From: an uncultured Clostridium sp.
GTDB taxonomy: Bacteria > Bacillota > Clostridia > TANB77 > CAG-508
Reading direction: 5' to 3'
DNA length: 13,605 bases
Assembly: GCA_946498265.1 (NCBI GenBank)
Contig: CAMMNR010000037.1
Coordinates: 1-13,605 of the forward strand
Shown here one piece after another: positions 6,695 to 13,605 of the stretch. The notes below the pieces were generated by a model. The model was given only the letters and a program-made list of their open reading frames with translations. It did not search any database and was not told the DNA's origin. The position numbers were made by a program, and so were the translations under genes. How positions within the stretch are numbered: the stretch's first letter is position 1; each line of letters opens with the position of its first letter.

Positions 6695-7546
6695 TTGGTT
6701 ATTGATAAGGTAAAAAAAGTCAATTGTGAAGAAAAAGAAACTAAAAGAAACAAAAAAGCAGCAGACATGATGATAGGAAAATGGGTCAAATGCGATAGAT
6801 GCAAAGAGATAATTTACAAAGAGGATTTACACCAAAACTTAAGTGTTTGTCCAAATTGTGGTAAACATTTTAGACTATCAGCAAGAAGGAGAATAAAACA
6901 ATTAGTTGATGAAGGAACATTTGAAGAAATAGGAAAAGACATAATAACAGAAGATCCACTTGAATTTAAAGGATATCTAAAAAAGGTAGAACTTCTAAAA
7001 GAAAAAACAAAAATAGAAGAAGCAGTAAAATGTGGTATTTGTGAAATAGAAGGTGAAAAACTTGTATTAGGAGTAATGGACGGAAACTTTTTGATGGGAA
7101 GTATGGGATCAGCAGTAGGAGAAAGAATAACACTAGCGATAGAAACAGCAATAAAGAAGAGATTACCATTAGTTCTATTTTGTGTATCTGGTGGAGCTAG
7201 AATGCAAGAAGGAATAATTTCATTAATGCAAATGGCAAAAACATCAAGTGCATTGGCAAAACTAAACAAAGAAGGATTATTATACATATCAGTATTTACA
7301 GACCCAACAACAGGAGGAGTGACAGCAAGTTTTGCGAGTTTAGGAGATATAATATTAGCAGAACCTAATGCATTAATAGGATTTGCAGGGCCAAGAGTTA
7401 TTGAACAAACAATCAAGCAAAAATTACCAGAAGGATTTCAAAGTTCAGAATTTTTATTAGAACATGGATTTATAGATAAAATAGTAGAAAGAAAAGACAT
7501 GAGAGAAACAATAGCAAATTTAATAAGATTGCACAATCAAAACTAG
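6695..7546 (+). CDS. accD: Acetyl-CoA carboxylase carboxyltransferase subunit beta
   Basis: AccD is the beta subunit of the carboxyltransferase that, with AccA, moves the carboxyl group from carboxybiotin on AccB to acetyl-CoA to give malonyl-CoA, the first committed step of fatty acid synthesis. The 283 aa match the usual length. A four-Cys zinc ribbon is complete: C33-x2-C36 and C52-x2-C55. The crotonase-fold carboxyltransferase domain follows, with [10 protein letters not shown] and [18 protein letters not shown] as conserved acetyl-CoA-binding and oxyanion-hole segments. Translation starts at TTG 6695, eight bases after an excellent AAGGAGG; the next in-frame ATG, at residue 25 (~6767), lacks such a site. 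accA follows after 35 bp, so the two subunits are co-transcribed. Genes for AccB and AccC are not in the window. Confidence 0.97.
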   Translation: MVIDKVKKVNCEEKETKRNKKAADMMIGKWVKCDRCKEIIYKEDLHQNLSVCPNCGKHFRLSARRRIKQLVDEGTFEEIGKDIITEDPLEFKGYLKKVELLKEKTKIEEAVKCGICEIEGEKLVLGVMDGNFLMGSMGSAVGERITLAIETAIKKRLPLVLFCVSGGARMQEGIISLMQMAKTSSALAKLNKEGLLYISVFTDPTTGGVTASFASLGDIILAEPNALIGFAGPRVIEQTIKQKLPEGFQSSEFLLEHGFIDKIVERKDMRETIANLIRLHNQN

Positions 7547-7581
7547 ACAGGAACTTTAAGAAAGGAAGGTGAATACTAATA

Positions 7582-8376
7582 ATGAGTAATTCCAAAAAAA
7601 CAGCTTGGGAAAAAGTTCAATTAGCAAGACAAGCAGAAAGACCAAAAGCATTAGATTATATAAATACAATTTTTGATAATTTTATAGAATTGCATGGAGA
7701 TAGAAATTTTGGAGATGATAAAGCAATAGTTGGAGGAATTGCAGAACTTGACGGAATGCCAGTTACAGTAATAGGAGAGCAAAAGGGGAAAAATGCAAAA
7801 GAAAATATAGAAAGAAATTTTGGAATGCCAAATCCAGAAGGTTATAGAAAAGCATTAAGATTAATGAAACAAGCAGAAAAATTCAATAGACCTATAATAA
7901 CATTTATAGACACACCAGGAGCTTATCCAGGAATGGGAGCAGAAGAAAGAGGACAAGGGGAAGCTATAGCAAGAAATATTTTAGAAATGTCAGATTTAAA
8001 AGTACCAATAATATGTGTAGTTATAGGAGAAGGTTCAAGTGGTGGAGCATTAGCAATAGCAGTAGGAGACAAAATAGCTATGCTAGAAAATGCAGTATAT
8101 TCAATACTTTCACCAGAAGGATTTGCAAGTATATTATATAAAGATTCAAGTAAAGCAAAAGAAGCAGCAGAAGATATGAAGTTAACAGCAGAAGATTTAA
8201 AAAAATTCAACATAATAGATGATATAATAAAAGAACCAGAAAATGGAGCACAGGAAGACTTTGAAAAAGTATCAACAGACTTAAAAAAATATATTGTAAC
8301 AAATATAAAACAATTAAGAAAATTAGATAAAAATGAATTAATCAACAAAAGATATAAAAAATTTAGAAATATGTAG
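7582..8376 (+). CDS. accA: Acetyl-CoA carboxylase carboxyltransferase subunit alpha
   Basis: AccA is the alpha subunit that forms an alpha2beta2 carboxyltransferase with AccD. It binds carboxybiotin through a crotonase-like fold. Visible family segments are [17 protein letters not shown] (36-52), [15 protein letters not shown] (81-95), [20 protein letters not shown] (108-127) and [15 protein letters not shown] (149-163), which includes the oxyanion-hole glycines. At 264 aa it is shorter than E. coli AccA (about 319), mostly because the N-terminal helical extension is reduced, as in many Clostridia. ATG 7582 is preceded by AAGGAAGGTGA about 10 nt upstream. It sits 35 bp after accD and 158 bp before fabI, with a large repeat hairpin in that second gap that could uncouple expression of fabI from accDA. 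Confidence 0.97.
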   Translation: MSNSKKTAWEKVQLARQAERPKALDYINTIFDNFIELHGDRNFGDDKAIVGGIAELDGMPVTVIGEQKGKNAKENIERNFGMPNPEGYRKALRLMKQAEKFNRPIITFIDTPGAYPGMGAEERGQGEAIARNILEMSDLKVPIICVVIGEGSSGGALAIAVGDKIAMLENAVYSILSPEGFASILYKDSSKAKEAAEDMKLTAEDLKKFNIIDDIIKEPENGAQEDFEKVSTDLKKYIVTNIKQLRKLDKNELINKRYKKFRNM

Positions 8377-8388
8377 AGTGTGTAAAAG

Positions 8389-8510
8389 TGTGCCAAAGGT
8401 TGCCAAAGGGGATGGGCTATTTTGGCACAGAATAGATTAATATAATGAGTTGGAAAAATATAAGAAATTTGTGCCAAAATAGCCCGTCCCCTTTGGCAAC
8501 CTTTGGCACA
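8389..8510. repeat. REPIN-like head-to-head pair of GC-rich repeats in the accA-fabI gap
   Basis: A 41-bp left arm (8389-8429) and a 41-bp right arm (8470-8510) are inverted copies with one difference, T at 8413 against a G that still pairs as G-U in RNA. The loop is 40 nt and AT-rich. Each arm is itself partly palindromic, starting TGTGCCAAA and ending TTTGGCACA around GGGGAYGGGC. The inner 31 nt of the right arm recurs exactly, on the opposite strand, at 13574-13604. It starts 13 bp after the accA stop and ends 11 bp before the fabI ribosome binding site, so an accDA-fabI transcript would contain a very stable hairpin. No T-run follows, so it is not a typical terminator. Confidence 0.85.
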
Positions 8511-8534
8511 AAATTAAGAATGGAGGAATTTAAA

Positions 8535-9305
8535 ATGATTTTAGAAGGTAAAAAAGTAGTAATTATGGGAGTAAGAAACAAATGGAGTATAGCATGGGGA
8601 GCTACACAATCAGCATATGAGCAAGGAGCAGAAGTTATATGCACATGTTCAGAAGATAGTGTAGAAAAAGTAAAAGATTTAATAAAAGACATGCCAAAAG
8701 CAAGTGTATATGTGTGTAATGATGTAAGTAAAGATGAAGATATTGATAAATGTTTAGAAGAAATAAAAAAAGACCATGGAAAAATAGATGGATTATTACA
8801 TGCTATAGCACATGCAAATACAGAAGATTTAAGAAATGATTTTATATTAACATCAAGAGATGGATATGCACATGCACAAGATGTTAGTAGTTATTCTTTA
8901 ATTGCAATAGTAAGGATGGCAAGAGAAAAAGAAATGTTAAATGAAGGTGCAAGTATAGTAGCATATACATATTATGGATCAGAAAAATCAATAGAAGGGT
9001 ATAATGTAATGGGAGTTGCAAAAGCAGCTTTAGAAACAAGTATAAGATATTTGGCAAGAGATTTAGGAAAAGATGGATATAGAATAAATGCTATTTCAGC
9101 TGGACCAATAAAAACATTGTCAGCCAAAGGAATAAAAGATTTTAATTCAATTCTAGATGTAGTAGAAGAAAGAGCTCCATTACATAGAAATGTTACAATA
9201 AAAGAAGTTGGAGACAGTACAGCATTCTTATTTAGTAATTTGTCTAGTGCAATTACTGGAGAAGTAATTCACGTTGATAGTGGCTTTTCAACTGTTGGAG
9301 TATAA
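8535..9305 (+). CDS. fabI: Enoyl-ACP reductase (NADH), FabI type
   Basis: FabI is the cytoplasmic short-chain-dehydrogenase-like enzyme that reduces trans-2-enoyl-ACP with NAD(P)H, the last step of each fatty acid elongation cycle, and the target of triclosan. At 256 aa it is close to E. coli FabI. The nucleotide-binding start is IMGVRNKWSIAWG (10-22), the FabI form of the Gly-rich loop. The active-site pattern Tyr-x6-Lys is intact, with Y146, Y156 and K163 at the same numbers as in E. coli, in YNVMGVAKA. AISAGPIKTLSA (186-197) is the conserved SAGPIRTLA region. The ATG at 8535 has GGAGG eight bases upstream. The frame stays open back to 8445, but that extension would encode part of the repeat and has no ribosome binding site. 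It follows accDA, consistent with one lipid-synthesis operon. Many Clostridia use FabK instead. Confidence 0.96.
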   Translation: MILEGKKVVIMGVRNKWSIAWGATQSAYEQGAEVICTCSEDSVEKVKDLIKDMPKASVYVCNDVSKDEDIDKCLEEIKKDHGKIDGLLHAIAHANTEDLRNDFILTSRDGYAHAQDVSSYSLIAIVRMAREKEMLNEGASIVAYTYYGSEKSIEGYNVMGVAKAALETSIRYLARDLGKDGYRINAISAGPIKTLSAKGIKDFNSILDVVEERAPLHRNVTIKEVGDSTAFLFSNLSSAITGEVIHVDSGFSTVGV

Positions 9306-9338
9306 TAGATTATAGTTTTTGTTAAAAACTGTTATTAC

Positions 9339-9430
9339 TAAGCCCTAATACTATTTGATAATTTTTAAGTTTCTTTGAAAATTATATTGACAGATAAACT
9401 TAAAAAATCATCAAATAGTATTAGGGCTTA
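9339..9430. repeat. Second-family inverted repeat pair between fabI and recJ
   Basis: TAAGCCCTAATACTATTTGA at 9339-9358 (with T at 9359) pairs perfectly with its complement at 9410-9430. The pairing continues, with one mismatch and one extra base, through TTTTTAAGTTT (to 9372) and AAACTTAAAAA (from 9396), giving ~34-bp arms around a 23-nt loop. No run of T follows. It starts 34 bp after the fabI stop. It could help end the fabI transcript, but its match with 4564-4583 suggests a dispersed palindromic repeat. Confidence 0.75.
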
Positions 9431-9450
9431 ATAGTGACTAAAAACCAAAT

Positions 9451-9474
9451 TTTTTACATAAATTTATGTCAAAA
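9451..9474. promoter_or_regulatory. Near-perfect palindrome upstream of recJ
   Basis: A perfect 14-bp palindrome ACATAAATTTATGT (9456-9469) is extended, after one mismatch, by TTTT on the left and AAAA on the right. It lies 61-84 bp before the recJ start, just upstream of a possible -10 TACAAT (9500-9505). It could be an operator. It is not a LexA box of the Firmicutes type (GAAC-N4-GTTC). AT-rich palindromes also arise by chance. Confidence 0.3.
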
Positions 9475-9534
9475 CCTTTTAAAAAAGTAAAAAATGTTAT
9501 ACAATAGTAGAAAATTTAATTTTAGGAGAGGTAA

Positions 9535-11226
9535 ATGAGTAAAAAATGGCAAATATATGATATAAACGAAGAAATAATAAGTGAAATAGAAAACAAATAT
9601 AAAATAAACAAACTATTAGCCACAATATTAGCAAATAGAGGAATTACGACAGAAGAAAGTATAAGGTTATTTTTAAACCCTACAAGAGATGATTTTCACG
9701 ACCCATTTTTAATAACTGACATGGAAAAAGCAGTAGAAAGAATAATCACAGCAATTAATAAAAAAGAAAAAATAACTATATATGGTGATTATGATGTAGA
9801 TGGAATAACAAGTATAACTGTTTTAAAAAGCTTTTTAAGAGATAGAGGAATAGAAGTTGATACATATATACCAAATAGATTAGATGAAGGATATGGATTA
9901 AATAATTCTGCAATAGATAAAATAAAAAATAAAGGTTGCGAGTTAATGATAACAGTAGATTGTGGTATTTCAGCAATAGATGAAGTTAATTATGCAAATT
10001 CATTAGGAATTGAAGTGATAGTAACAGATCACCATGAAGCAGGAAATGAAATACCAAAAGCTTTAGCTGTTATAGATAATAAAAGAAAAGACAGTACATA
10101 CTCTTTTAGAGAACTTGCAGGAGTAGGAGTAGTTTTTAAATTAATACAAGCACTTAGCATAAAATTAAATCTTAAAGAAGAGGAGTATTTAAAATATTTA
10201 GATATTGTATGTATAGGAACAATATCAGATATAGTTCCATTAGTAGATGAAAATAGAGTTATAACAAAATTAGGATTAATGCTTGTAAGACAAACTAGAA
10301 ATATAGGTTTGCAAGCAGTTTTAAAATCTTCAGGATATAGTAAAATAGATTCAAATACAATATCATTTGGAGTAGCACCAAGATTAAATGCCTGTGGAAG
10401 AATGGGAAAAGCAGATGAAGCATTAAAACTATTTTTATCAAAAAATGTAAATGAAGTTATTCAATTGTCAAAAGAATTAAATGACTTTAATAGAGAAAGA
10501 CAGGAAAAAGAAAAAGAGATTTACGAAAATGCGATAGCTCAAATAGAAAAGGAACATTTAGACGAAAAAAATACTATTATATTAAGAGGAAAAAACTGGC
10601 ACCATGGAGTCATAGGAATTGTGTCATCAAAAATCACAGAAAAATATTTCAAACCAAGTATATTACTAAGTTTTGAAGAAGATGGAATAGGAAAAGGGTC
10701 AGGAAGAAGTATCCCTGGATTTGATTTGCATGAAGCATTAATGCAATGTTTAGATGTAATAGAGAAATTTGGTGGACATGCAATGGCTGTGGGAATAACA
10801 GTAAGAGAAGAACATTTTGATGAATTTAAAGAGAAATTTGAAAATATTGCTATCTCAAAACATATAGAAGAAATATTACCAATAATAAATATAGATGCAA
10901 AGATAAATTTAAGTGATATAAACAAAGAAATGGTAGAAAGTTTAAAAGAGCTAGAACCATTTGGTGAAGGTAACAAAATGCCAATATTTGTATTTAAAAA
11001 TCTAAAAATAGATTCAATAAGAGCTTTATCAGAAGGAAAGCATCTAAGGCTTACTCTAAAAGATAATAACACAATTGTAAATGCTATAGGATTTAATTTA
11101 GGACAGATGGCTGAAGAATATAGAATAGGAGATAAAGTAGATGTTGTAGGAGTTTTGGAAATAAACTCATTCAATGGAGTAGAAAATCTACAGATAAATA
11201 TAAAAGACATAATGAAATCTGTATAA
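9535..11226 (+). CDS. recJ: Single-stranded-DNA-specific exonuclease RecJ
   Basis: RecJ is the 5'-3' single-strand DNA exonuclease of the DHH superfamily, used in RecF-pathway recombination, mismatch repair and rescue of stalled forks. The metal-binding motifs are all present: YGDYDVDG (motif I, 83-90), TVDCGIS (motif II, Asp142), TDHH (motif III, 164-167) and GTISDIVPL (motif IV, 228-236). The DHHA1 domain carries GKGSGRSIPGFD (386-397) and GGHAMAVG (413-420). A C-terminal OB-fold domain (~455-563) completes the core. At 563 aa it resembles E. coli RecJ (577) and lacks the extra C-terminal region of Bacillus RecJ (about 786). The ATG at 9535 follows AGGAGAGG. rel begins 95 bp downstream with its own promoter; recJ-rel neighbourhood is common in Clostridia. 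Confidence 0.97.
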   Translation: MSKKWQIYDINEEIISEIENKYKINKLLATILANRGITTEESIRLFLNPTRDDFHDPFLITDMEKAVERIITAINKKEKITIYGDYDVDGITSITVLKSFLRDRGIEVDTYIPNRLDEGYGLNNSAIDKIKNKGCELMITVDCGISAIDEVNYANSLGIEVIVTDHHEAGNEIPKALAVIDNKRKDSTYSFRELAGVGVVFKLIQALSIKLNLKEEEYLKYLDIVCIGTISDIVPLVDENRVITKLGLMLVRQTRNIGLQAVLKSSGYSKIDSNTISFGVAPRLNACGRMGKADEALKLFLSKNVNEVIQLSKELNDFNRERQEKEKEIYENAIAQIEKEHLDEKNTIILRGKNWHHGVIGIVSSKITEKYFKPSILLSFEEDGIGKGSGRSIPGFDLHEALMQCLDVIEKFGGHAMAVGITVREEHFDEFKEKFENIAISKHIEEILPIINIDAKINLSDINKEMVESLKELEPFGEGNKMPIFVFKNLKIDSIRALSEGKHLRLTLKDNNTIVNAIGFNLGQMAEEYRIGDKVDVVGVLEINSFNGVENLQINIKDIMKSV

Positions 11227-11260
11227 ATAAAAAGAAGAATATTTTCAAATACCTAAATCA

Positions 11261-11289
11261 TTTACATTAGAATAAGATAAATGTAAAAT
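11261..11289 (+). promoter_or_regulatory. Promoter of rel with a superimposed dyad
   Basis: TTTACA (11261-11266), a 17-bp spacer and TAAAAT (11284-11289) form a plausible sigma-70-type promoter 32 bp upstream of the rel ATG. TTTACATT (11261-11268) and AATGTAAA (11280-11287) are also perfect inverted repeats, so both hexamers lie in the arms of a dyad. A second TATAAT at 11297-11302 has no good -35. Confidence 0.45.
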
Positions 11290-11321
11290 GATAATGTATA
11301 ATAAAAGGGAAGTGAAATCTG

Positions 11322-13520
11322 ATGAGTGAAACAAAAGAAATAACAATACAAGATGTTATAGCAAAAAGAAAAACACATTCAAGAAGAGTAGATAGTAAGT
11401 TAATATTAAGAGCATATAATTATGCTAAAAAGTATCATGGCGAACAGCTAAGAAAATCAGGAGAACCATATATAGTTCACCCACTAAATGTGGCATATAT
11501 ATTAGCTGAAATAGGATTAGATGATAGCACGATTTGTGCGGCTCTTTTGCATGATGTAGTAGAAGATACAGAAGTTACAGAGGCAGACTTAAGAAAAGAA
11601 TTTGGAAATGAAATTTCAGATATGGTATCTGGAGTAACTAAATTAAAATTAATTCAATTTGCATCAATACAAGAACAACAAGCTGAAAATTATAGAAAAA
11701 TGTTTTTAGCAATGGGAAAAGACATAAGAGTAATATTAATAAAGTTAGCAGATAGACTTCATAATATGAGAACTCTAAAATATTTAAAAAGAGATAGACA
11801 AATAGCAATTTCAAAAGAAACAATGGATTTATATGCACCTTTGGCAAATAGGCTAGGTCTATATTCATTAAAATGGGAATTAGAAGATTTAGGTTTTAAA
11901 TATTTACATCCAGACGAATATCACGAATTAGTAGAAGGAATAAACAAGAAAAGAGAAGAAAGATTAAAGTTCATAGAAAAAATTATGGACAATATAAGAG
12001 TGCAATTAAAGAAACAAAAAATAGATGCAGAAGTAACAGGGAGAGCAAAACATTTATATAGTATATATAGGAAGATGAAAAGAGATAATAAAACACTAGA
12101 CCAAATATATGATTTATTTGCACTTAGAATACTAGTTAACTCAGTAAAAGACTGTTATGCAGCACTAGGAGTAGTTCATGAATTATATAGTCCAATGCCA
12201 GGAAGATTTAAAGACTATATAGCAGTTCCAAAACCAAATATGTATCAATCAATACATACAACACTATTAGGGGAAAAAGGAACACCATTTGAAGTACAAA
12301 TACGTACATGGGATATGCATAGGATTGCTGAATTTGGTATTGCTGCACATTGGGCGTATAAAGAAGCAAGCTATTTCGGCGGAAAAAAACAATCAGTAAG
12401 AGTAGAAGAAGATAAATTAGCATGGCTTAGAGAAACACTTGAATGGCAAAAAGAAATGCAAGATCCACAAGAATTTTTAAATACACTAAAAACAGAATTA
12501 TTTGAGGATGAGGTATATGTATTTACACCAAAAGGTGCAATAAAAGTATTACCAAGAGGAGCAACACCAATAGATTTTGCATATGCAATACATGCAGAGA
12601 TAGGTCATCATATGACAGGATGTAAAATAAACAGTAAAATGATGCCAATAATAACACCACTACAAAATGGAGATATTGTAGAAATAATAACATCAGAAAA
12701 TTCAAAAGGACCAAGTAGAGATTGGTTAAAGTTCGTAAAAAGTAGTAGCGCCAAAAATAAAATTCAGAGTTGGTTTAAAAAAGAACAAAAAGCAGAAAAT
12801 ATAGAAAAAGGAAAAGACTTAATAGAAAAAGAATTAAAAAGAATAGGATTCTCACATAGTGACTTATTTAAGAATGAATATATTGAGCCAATGATGGAAA
12901 AATACAAATATAAAAGTTTAGATGAAATGTATGCAGCGGTTGGGTTTGGTACAAATTCAGCAGTGAAAGTTATAGCAAGAATGCTACAAGAATATAGAAA
13001 AGAACATCAAGAAGAAAATATAGAAGAAAAAATAGCACAACTTGCTAAAGAAAAACAAAAAAAGGTAAAACCATCAAGTTCAGGAATAATAGTAAAAGGA
13101 ATAGACAATTGTTTAGTAAAATTATCAAAATGTTGCAACCCACTTCCAGGAGACGAAATAGTAGGATATATAACTAGAGGAAGAGGAGTATCAGTCCATA
13201 GAAAAGACTGTGTAAATGTAAAAGACTTATTATCAGAAGAAAATCGAATGATAGACGTAGAATGGTATAATCAAGATAAAGCATCATACCAAGTTGATAT
13301 AGAAATATACTCAAATGATAGAACAGGATTATTATTAGATATCCTAAAACAAATAGAAACAACAAAAGCTAAAATATTAGGAGTAAACACAAAAACAACA
13401 AAAGAAAGAATAGCAATCATAGAAATAACACTAGAAGTAGAAAATTTAGAAGAATTAAACAAAGTATCAAAATTAATAAGAAAAGTAGACAGTGTATATG
13501 AAGTTAACAGAAAAAAATAA
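11322..13520 (+). CDS. relA: Bifunctional (p)ppGpp synthetase/hydrolase Rel
   Basis: Rel makes (p)ppGpp from ATP and GDP/GTP during amino-acid starvation and also hydrolyses it, controlling the stringent response at the ribosome. The 732 aa match the long Firmicutes Rel. The N-terminal HD hydrolase is intact: H53, H77-D78 in LLHDVVEDT and D144 in KLADRLHNMRT. The synthetase follows with GRAKHLYSIYRKM (240-252), Asp264, RFKD (295-298, the RxKD signature of bifunctional enzymes rather than the ExDD of RelA), Tyr308 and EVQIRT (324-329). A TGS domain (~397-457), a helical region, a Cys-containing zinc-finger/RIS domain with KCCNPLPGD (603-611), and a C-terminal ACT/RRM domain (~656-730) complete it. 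The ATG at 11322 has AAGGGAAGTG about 7 nt upstream. recJ lies directly upstream; the apt gene usual at this place in many Clostridia is missing. Confidence 0.97.
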   Translation: MSETKEITIQDVIAKRKTHSRRVDSKLILRAYNYAKKYHGEQLRKSGEPYIVHPLNVAYILAEIGLDDSTICAALLHDVVEDTEVTEADLRKEFGNEISDMVSGVTKLKLIQFASIQEQQAENYRKMFLAMGKDIRVILIKLADRLHNMRTLKYLKRDRQIAISKETMDLYAPLANRLGLYSLKWELEDLGFKYLHPDEYHELVEGINKKREERLKFIEKIMDNIRVQLKKQKIDAEVTGRAKHLYSIYRKMKRDNKTLDQIYDLFALRILVNSVKDCYAALGVVHELYSPMPGRFKDYIAVPKPNMYQSIHTTLLGEKGTPFEVQIRTWDMHRIAEFGIAAHWAYKEASYFGGKKQSVRVEEDKLAWLRETLEWQKEMQDPQEFLNTLKTELFEDEVYVFTPKGAIKVLPRGATPIDFAYAIHAEIGHHMTGCKINSKMMPIITPLQNGDIVEIITSENSKGPSRDWLKFVKSSSAKNKIQSWFKKEQKAENIEKGKDLIEKELKRIGFSHSDLFKNEYIEPMMEKYKYKSLDEMYAAVGFGTNSAVKVIARMLQEYRKEHQEENIEEKIAQLAKEKQKKVKPSSSGIIVKGIDNCLVKLSKCCNPLPGDEIVGYITRGRGVSVHRKDCVNVKDLLSEENRMIDVEWYNQDKASYQVDIEIYSNDRTGLLLDILKQIETTKAKILGVNTKTTKERIAIIEITLEVENLEELNKVSKLIRKVDSVYEVNRKK

Positions 13521-13538
13521 TACTAAATTGGGACGTAG

Positions 13539-13572
13539 ATAGGGATTTTAGGGACGGGGCTTTTCTCCCTAT
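13539..13572. repeat. TAGGGA-bounded palindromic repeat after rel
   Basis: ATAGGGA (13539-13545) and TCCCTAT (13566-13572) flank a centre with GGGACGGGGC. In reverse orientation the element resembles 524-564, which has the same ends and the same GGGACGGGGC core. It begins 18 bp after the rel stop. The short run TTTTCTCCC does not make a good terminator. Confidence 0.65.
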
Positions 13573-13573
13573 T

Positions 13574-13604
13574 GTTGCCAAAGGGGACGGGCTATTTTGG
13601 CACA
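13574..13604 (+). repeat. Solo 31-bp unit of the family found between accA and fabI
   Basis: This 31-nt unit starts GTTGCCAAAGGGG and ends TATTTTGGCACA. It is identical to the inner part of the right arm at 8470-8500 in reverse complement, and differs by one base from 8399-8429. It directly follows the element at 13539-13572, with one base between. The window ends one base later, so a partner copy in inverted orientation may lie just outside. Confidence 0.8.
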
Positions 13605-13605
13605 T

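Noticed and set aside
6814..7416. 200-codon open frame antisense to accD
   Set aside because: It lies wholly within accD, has no ribosome binding site, and its Ser/Pro/Ile-rich translation is the typical mirror of an A-rich coding strand.
7923..8477. 184-codon antisense open frame across accA and the following repeat
   Set aside because: It overlaps a clear accA and a repeat arm, with no start signal or recognisable domain.
8445..8534. N-terminal extension of fabI starting in the repeat loop
   Set aside because: The extension translates repeat sequence, lacks a ribosome binding site, and is absent from FabI proteins; ATG 8535 with GGAGG fits instead.
9339..9430. Simple rho-independent terminator of fabI
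   Set aside because: There is no T-run after the stem, and the sequence relates to another intergenic site, so it is listed as a repeat; partial terminator activity is still possible.
10539..11210. 223-codon antisense open frame within recJ
   Set aside because: recJ is complete with all motifs on the plus strand; the antisense product has no domain and no ribosome binding site.

Overview
The window is strongly AT-rich and carries ordinary Firmicutes housekeeping genes with purine-rich ribosome binding sites. The gene set points to a low-GC, spore-forming-lineage member of Clostridia: a YtxC-type sporulation protein, a bifunctional Rel, a short E. coli-length RecJ directly before rel, and separate accD and accA genes. 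The exact genus cannot be read from this sequence; an uncultured gut clostridium is a guess.

Layout. At 1-600 a conserved-looking hypothetical gene on the minus strand lies between two copies of a GC-rich palindromic repeat. At 600-4100 come an ER/SipW-type signal peptidase and the disaggregase ClpB, closed by a strong hairpin terminator shared with a convergent small XRE-type regulator gene (4118-4378, minus). The regulator's upstream region (4379-4685) holds direct repeats, overlapping dyads, a lone half of a second repeat family and a good sigma-70-type promoter. That promoter drives a membrane-anchored protein with an NTF2-like (DUF4878-type) extracellular domain (4686-5465). A long bidirectional hairpin follows, then ytxC on the minus strand.

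At 6600-9305 is a fatty-acid synthesis cluster, accD-accA-fabI. It starts from a near-consensus promoter whose -35 box is overlapped by an imperfect dyad, a likely repressor site. AccD and AccA form the carboxyltransferase that makes malonyl-CoA, and FabI performs the final reduction of each elongation cycle. The biotin carboxylase and carrier genes (accC, accB) are not here. A pair of inverted 41-bp repeats sits inside the cluster between accA and fabI. At 9535-13520 follow recJ (5'-3' single-strand exonuclease) and rel (ppGpp synthetase/hydrolase), each with its own upstream region; the apt gene that often separates them in Clostridia is absent.

The most distinctive thing in the window is its intergenic repeats. 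At least two families of short GC-rich palindromes, unlike the AT-rich background, occur singly or as head-to-head pairs: family 1 at 8389-8510 and 13574-13604, a related TAGGGA-bounded form at 1-18, 524-564 and 13539-13572, and family 2 at 9339-9430 and 4564-4583. They resemble REP/REPIN elements spread by RAYT-type (IS200-like HUH) transposases, but no such transposase is encoded here. I see no tRNA, rRNA, CRISPR array, complete insertion sequence or prophage.
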